A stretch of DNA of 64,000 bases from Pedobacter helvus (lineage in GTDB: Bacteria; Bacteroidota; Bacteroidia; Sphingobacteriales; Sphingobacteriaceae), in the NCBI RefSeq assembly GCF_005925325.1, contig NZ_SRMP01000003.1, positions 605,898 through 669,897 of the forward strand. Direction: 5' to 3'. Position numbers and translations under genes: made by a program. Position 1 is the first letter of the stretch; each line of letters starts with the position of its first letter. The notes under the pieces were generated by a model. That model had not been told where the DNA came from. It searched no databases and saw nothing but the letters and a program-made list of their open reading frames with translations. This document shows, one piece after another, positions 63,101 through 64,000 of this stretch.

Positions 63101-63679
63101 ATGACAGAGAGATACCATTTTTTTAAAGCGACAACTTTAACTTTATTTATTTCACTGACTTCATGCGGACAACCAACAAACAATAACAACATGGGACTAT
63201 TTGACAAACTTTTCAGTAAAGAGGAAGCCAACGTAAATTGGGACGAGATTAAAAAGACGGACAAAGTTTATCCGCCTAACTCCATTTCTATTTTAATGCT
63301 AAAAACGGACAGCGGCAAACCAGGGACAGGTTGGGTTGACAAAGCGTATGACAAGTATGCTTACAAAAAGTATTGCCCTTACAACTTTTTAATAATGGTT
63401 GACCTCACGGACAGCATAGCCGAAAATAATCCCGACCTCGACATGGGGACAATCGAGGACTTTTTTGTTGACGAGTTAAGAAAGGTTTGTGTAGCCCACA
63501 TAGTTGCACGGGTTGTGACGGACAACGGAATGAACATCGAAATGTATTTAGAGTTGCAAGAACCAGCAATGAAACATATGCAGACAATTCTCGACAATCC
63601 CAACCGACTTGTTTCATTTAGTTGCGAAGTAAACGAAGACCCAAAATGGACTGCTGTATCAGGACTGATGAAACTATGA
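63101..63679 (+). CDS. Hypothetical lipoprotein (cassette gene)
   Basis: A 192-residue protein with lipoprotein signal (TLFISLTSCGQ). The mature part (NMGLFDKLFSKEEANVNWDEI) continues with WVDKAYDKYAYKKYCPYNFLIMVDLTDSI and MNIEMYLELQEPAMKHMQTIL. No family recognised. An internal ATG (MGLFDKLF) could serve as a cytoplasmic start. It is enclosed by GTTAGCGG (63029) and CCGCTAAC (63694), exact complements, so it is a complete predicted cassette. Confidence 0.75.
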   Translation: MTERYHFFKATTLTLFISLTSCGQPTNNNNMGLFDKLFSKEEANVNWDEIKKTDKVYPPNSISILMLKTDSGKPGTGWVDKAYDKYAYKKYCPYNFLIMVDLTDSIAENNPDLDMGTIEDFFVDELRKVCVAHIVARVVTDNGMNIEMYLELQEPAMKHMQTILDNPNRLVSFSCEVNEDPKWTAVSGLMKL

Positions 63680-63693
63680 GAACAAAAAACACT

Positions 63694-63827
63694 CCGCTAA
63701 CATGGGGTTTGCGATAGCGGGAGTTCAGTGCTTCGCAGACACATTTGTGCAAGGTGGAAGTTCGGTTCTCCGAACAAAGTTCAATGCTAAAAATCCCGCC
63801 CATCGCCAATACGCGGCCCGTTATAGC
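63694..63827 (+). repeat. attC-like repeat C (integron-type cassette end)
   Basis: 134 bases, the same length as B, from CCGCTAAC (63694-63701) to GTTATAGC (63820-63827). The right half is identical to B over 47 bases (63777-63823), while the left half differs, as expected when the left part belongs to a different cassette. The arms pair imperfectly with an unpaired base. Confidence 0.7.
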
Positions 63828-63930
63828 CAATTCTAAAAGACAGACCATTGACAAAATACAGAACCATAGCGATTGTAAAGGTTTAGTAATTCGGTAACAG
63901 AATTAGCTTTGTAATAGCTAAAGATACGTT

Positions 63931-64000
63931 ATGCGAATAAATACAAATGATCTTACCTTGAAGCGGAACTATCTAAGTAAATACCGTTTCCTAATCACCG
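63931..64000 (+). CDS. Possible start of a next cassette gene (partial)
   Basis: ATG 63931 opens a frame (MRINTNDLTLKRNYLSKYRF) that runs off the window. About 100 bases of non-coding DNA lie between repeat C and this ATG. Too short to assign; it may be spurious. Confidence 0.3.
   Translation, partial: MRINTNDLTLKRNYLSKYRFLIT

Noticed and set aside
1..64000. CRISPR array
   Set aside because: No series of short direct repeats with regular unique spacers and no cas genes. The attC-like repeats are too long, imperfect and spaced by whole genes.
1..64000. tRNA or rRNA genes
   Set aside because: No cloverleaf with a CCA-type end or GTTCRA loop seen in any gap, and no rRNA-like sequence. A scan by tRNAscan-SE would be decisive.

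Overview
The window is AT-rich bacterial chromosome from a member of the Bacteroidota, most likely a Pedobacter-like Sphingobacteriaceae. This is inferred from several signs. There is a PorX-type PglZ response regulator. LpxC is fused to FabZ. Promoters carry the Bacteroidota -7 element TAnnTTTG about 20 bases after a TTG. Many secreted proteins have signal peptides ending in AQ, and there is a TonB-receptor-like outer-membrane barrel. No rRNA or tRNA gene was seen.

Region 1 (1-8.6 kb) is core: porX (cut by the left edge), an HD-domain phosphohydrolase, the lipid A block lpxD, lpxC/fabZ and lpxA with 1-4 base overlaps, a lone ABC ATPase, a probable small RNA with its own promoter and terminator, efp, and 5-formyl-THF cyclo-ligase. 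Region 2 (8.6-31.9 kb) holds metabolic and envelope genes: hutG/hutI, exonuclease III, a cyclophilin, YceI, DODA dioxygenase, aldehyde dehydrogenase, an S9 peptidase, peroxiredoxin and thioredoxin, an amidase, an M49-like metallopeptidase, an outer-membrane barrel protein and PEP carboxylase. Region 3 (32-44.8 kb) has a second small RNA candidate, a GH9-polysaccharide deacetylase fusion, an ECF sigma factor with its partner, an SMR exporter, a Crp/Fnr regulator, topoisomerase IB, a histidine kinase, gltX and a zinc metallopeptidase.

Region 4 (44.9-51.8 kb) is a six-gene signalling operon: REC-kinase, a CHASE3-HAMP-GAF-kinase with three receivers, a stand-alone receiver, CheR, a receiver-less CheB, and another receiver. 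No chemoreceptor or CheA is present. Region 5 (51.9-59.4 kb) has aspS, small secreted or membrane proteins, a LysE exporter, and a pair of small genes of which the second looks frameshifted.

Region 6 (about 59.6-64 kb) is accessory DNA and the most interesting part. Single plus-strand genes (an S66 LD-carboxypeptidase/MccF-like protein, a Coq4-like protein, a decayed DUF2199 gene, a secreted protein and a lipoprotein) are separated by 134-135 base imperfect inverted repeats that begin in AAC and end in GTT. In two cassettes the box at the start of the cassette is exactly complementary to the box at its end (GTTGTGCG/CGCACAAC and GTTAGCGG/CCGCTAAC). That is the architecture of integron gene cassettes with attC sites. 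No integrase is visible in the window.

Intergenic spaces throughout carry at least five families of dispersed imperfect palindromes, plus several strong intrinsic terminators.
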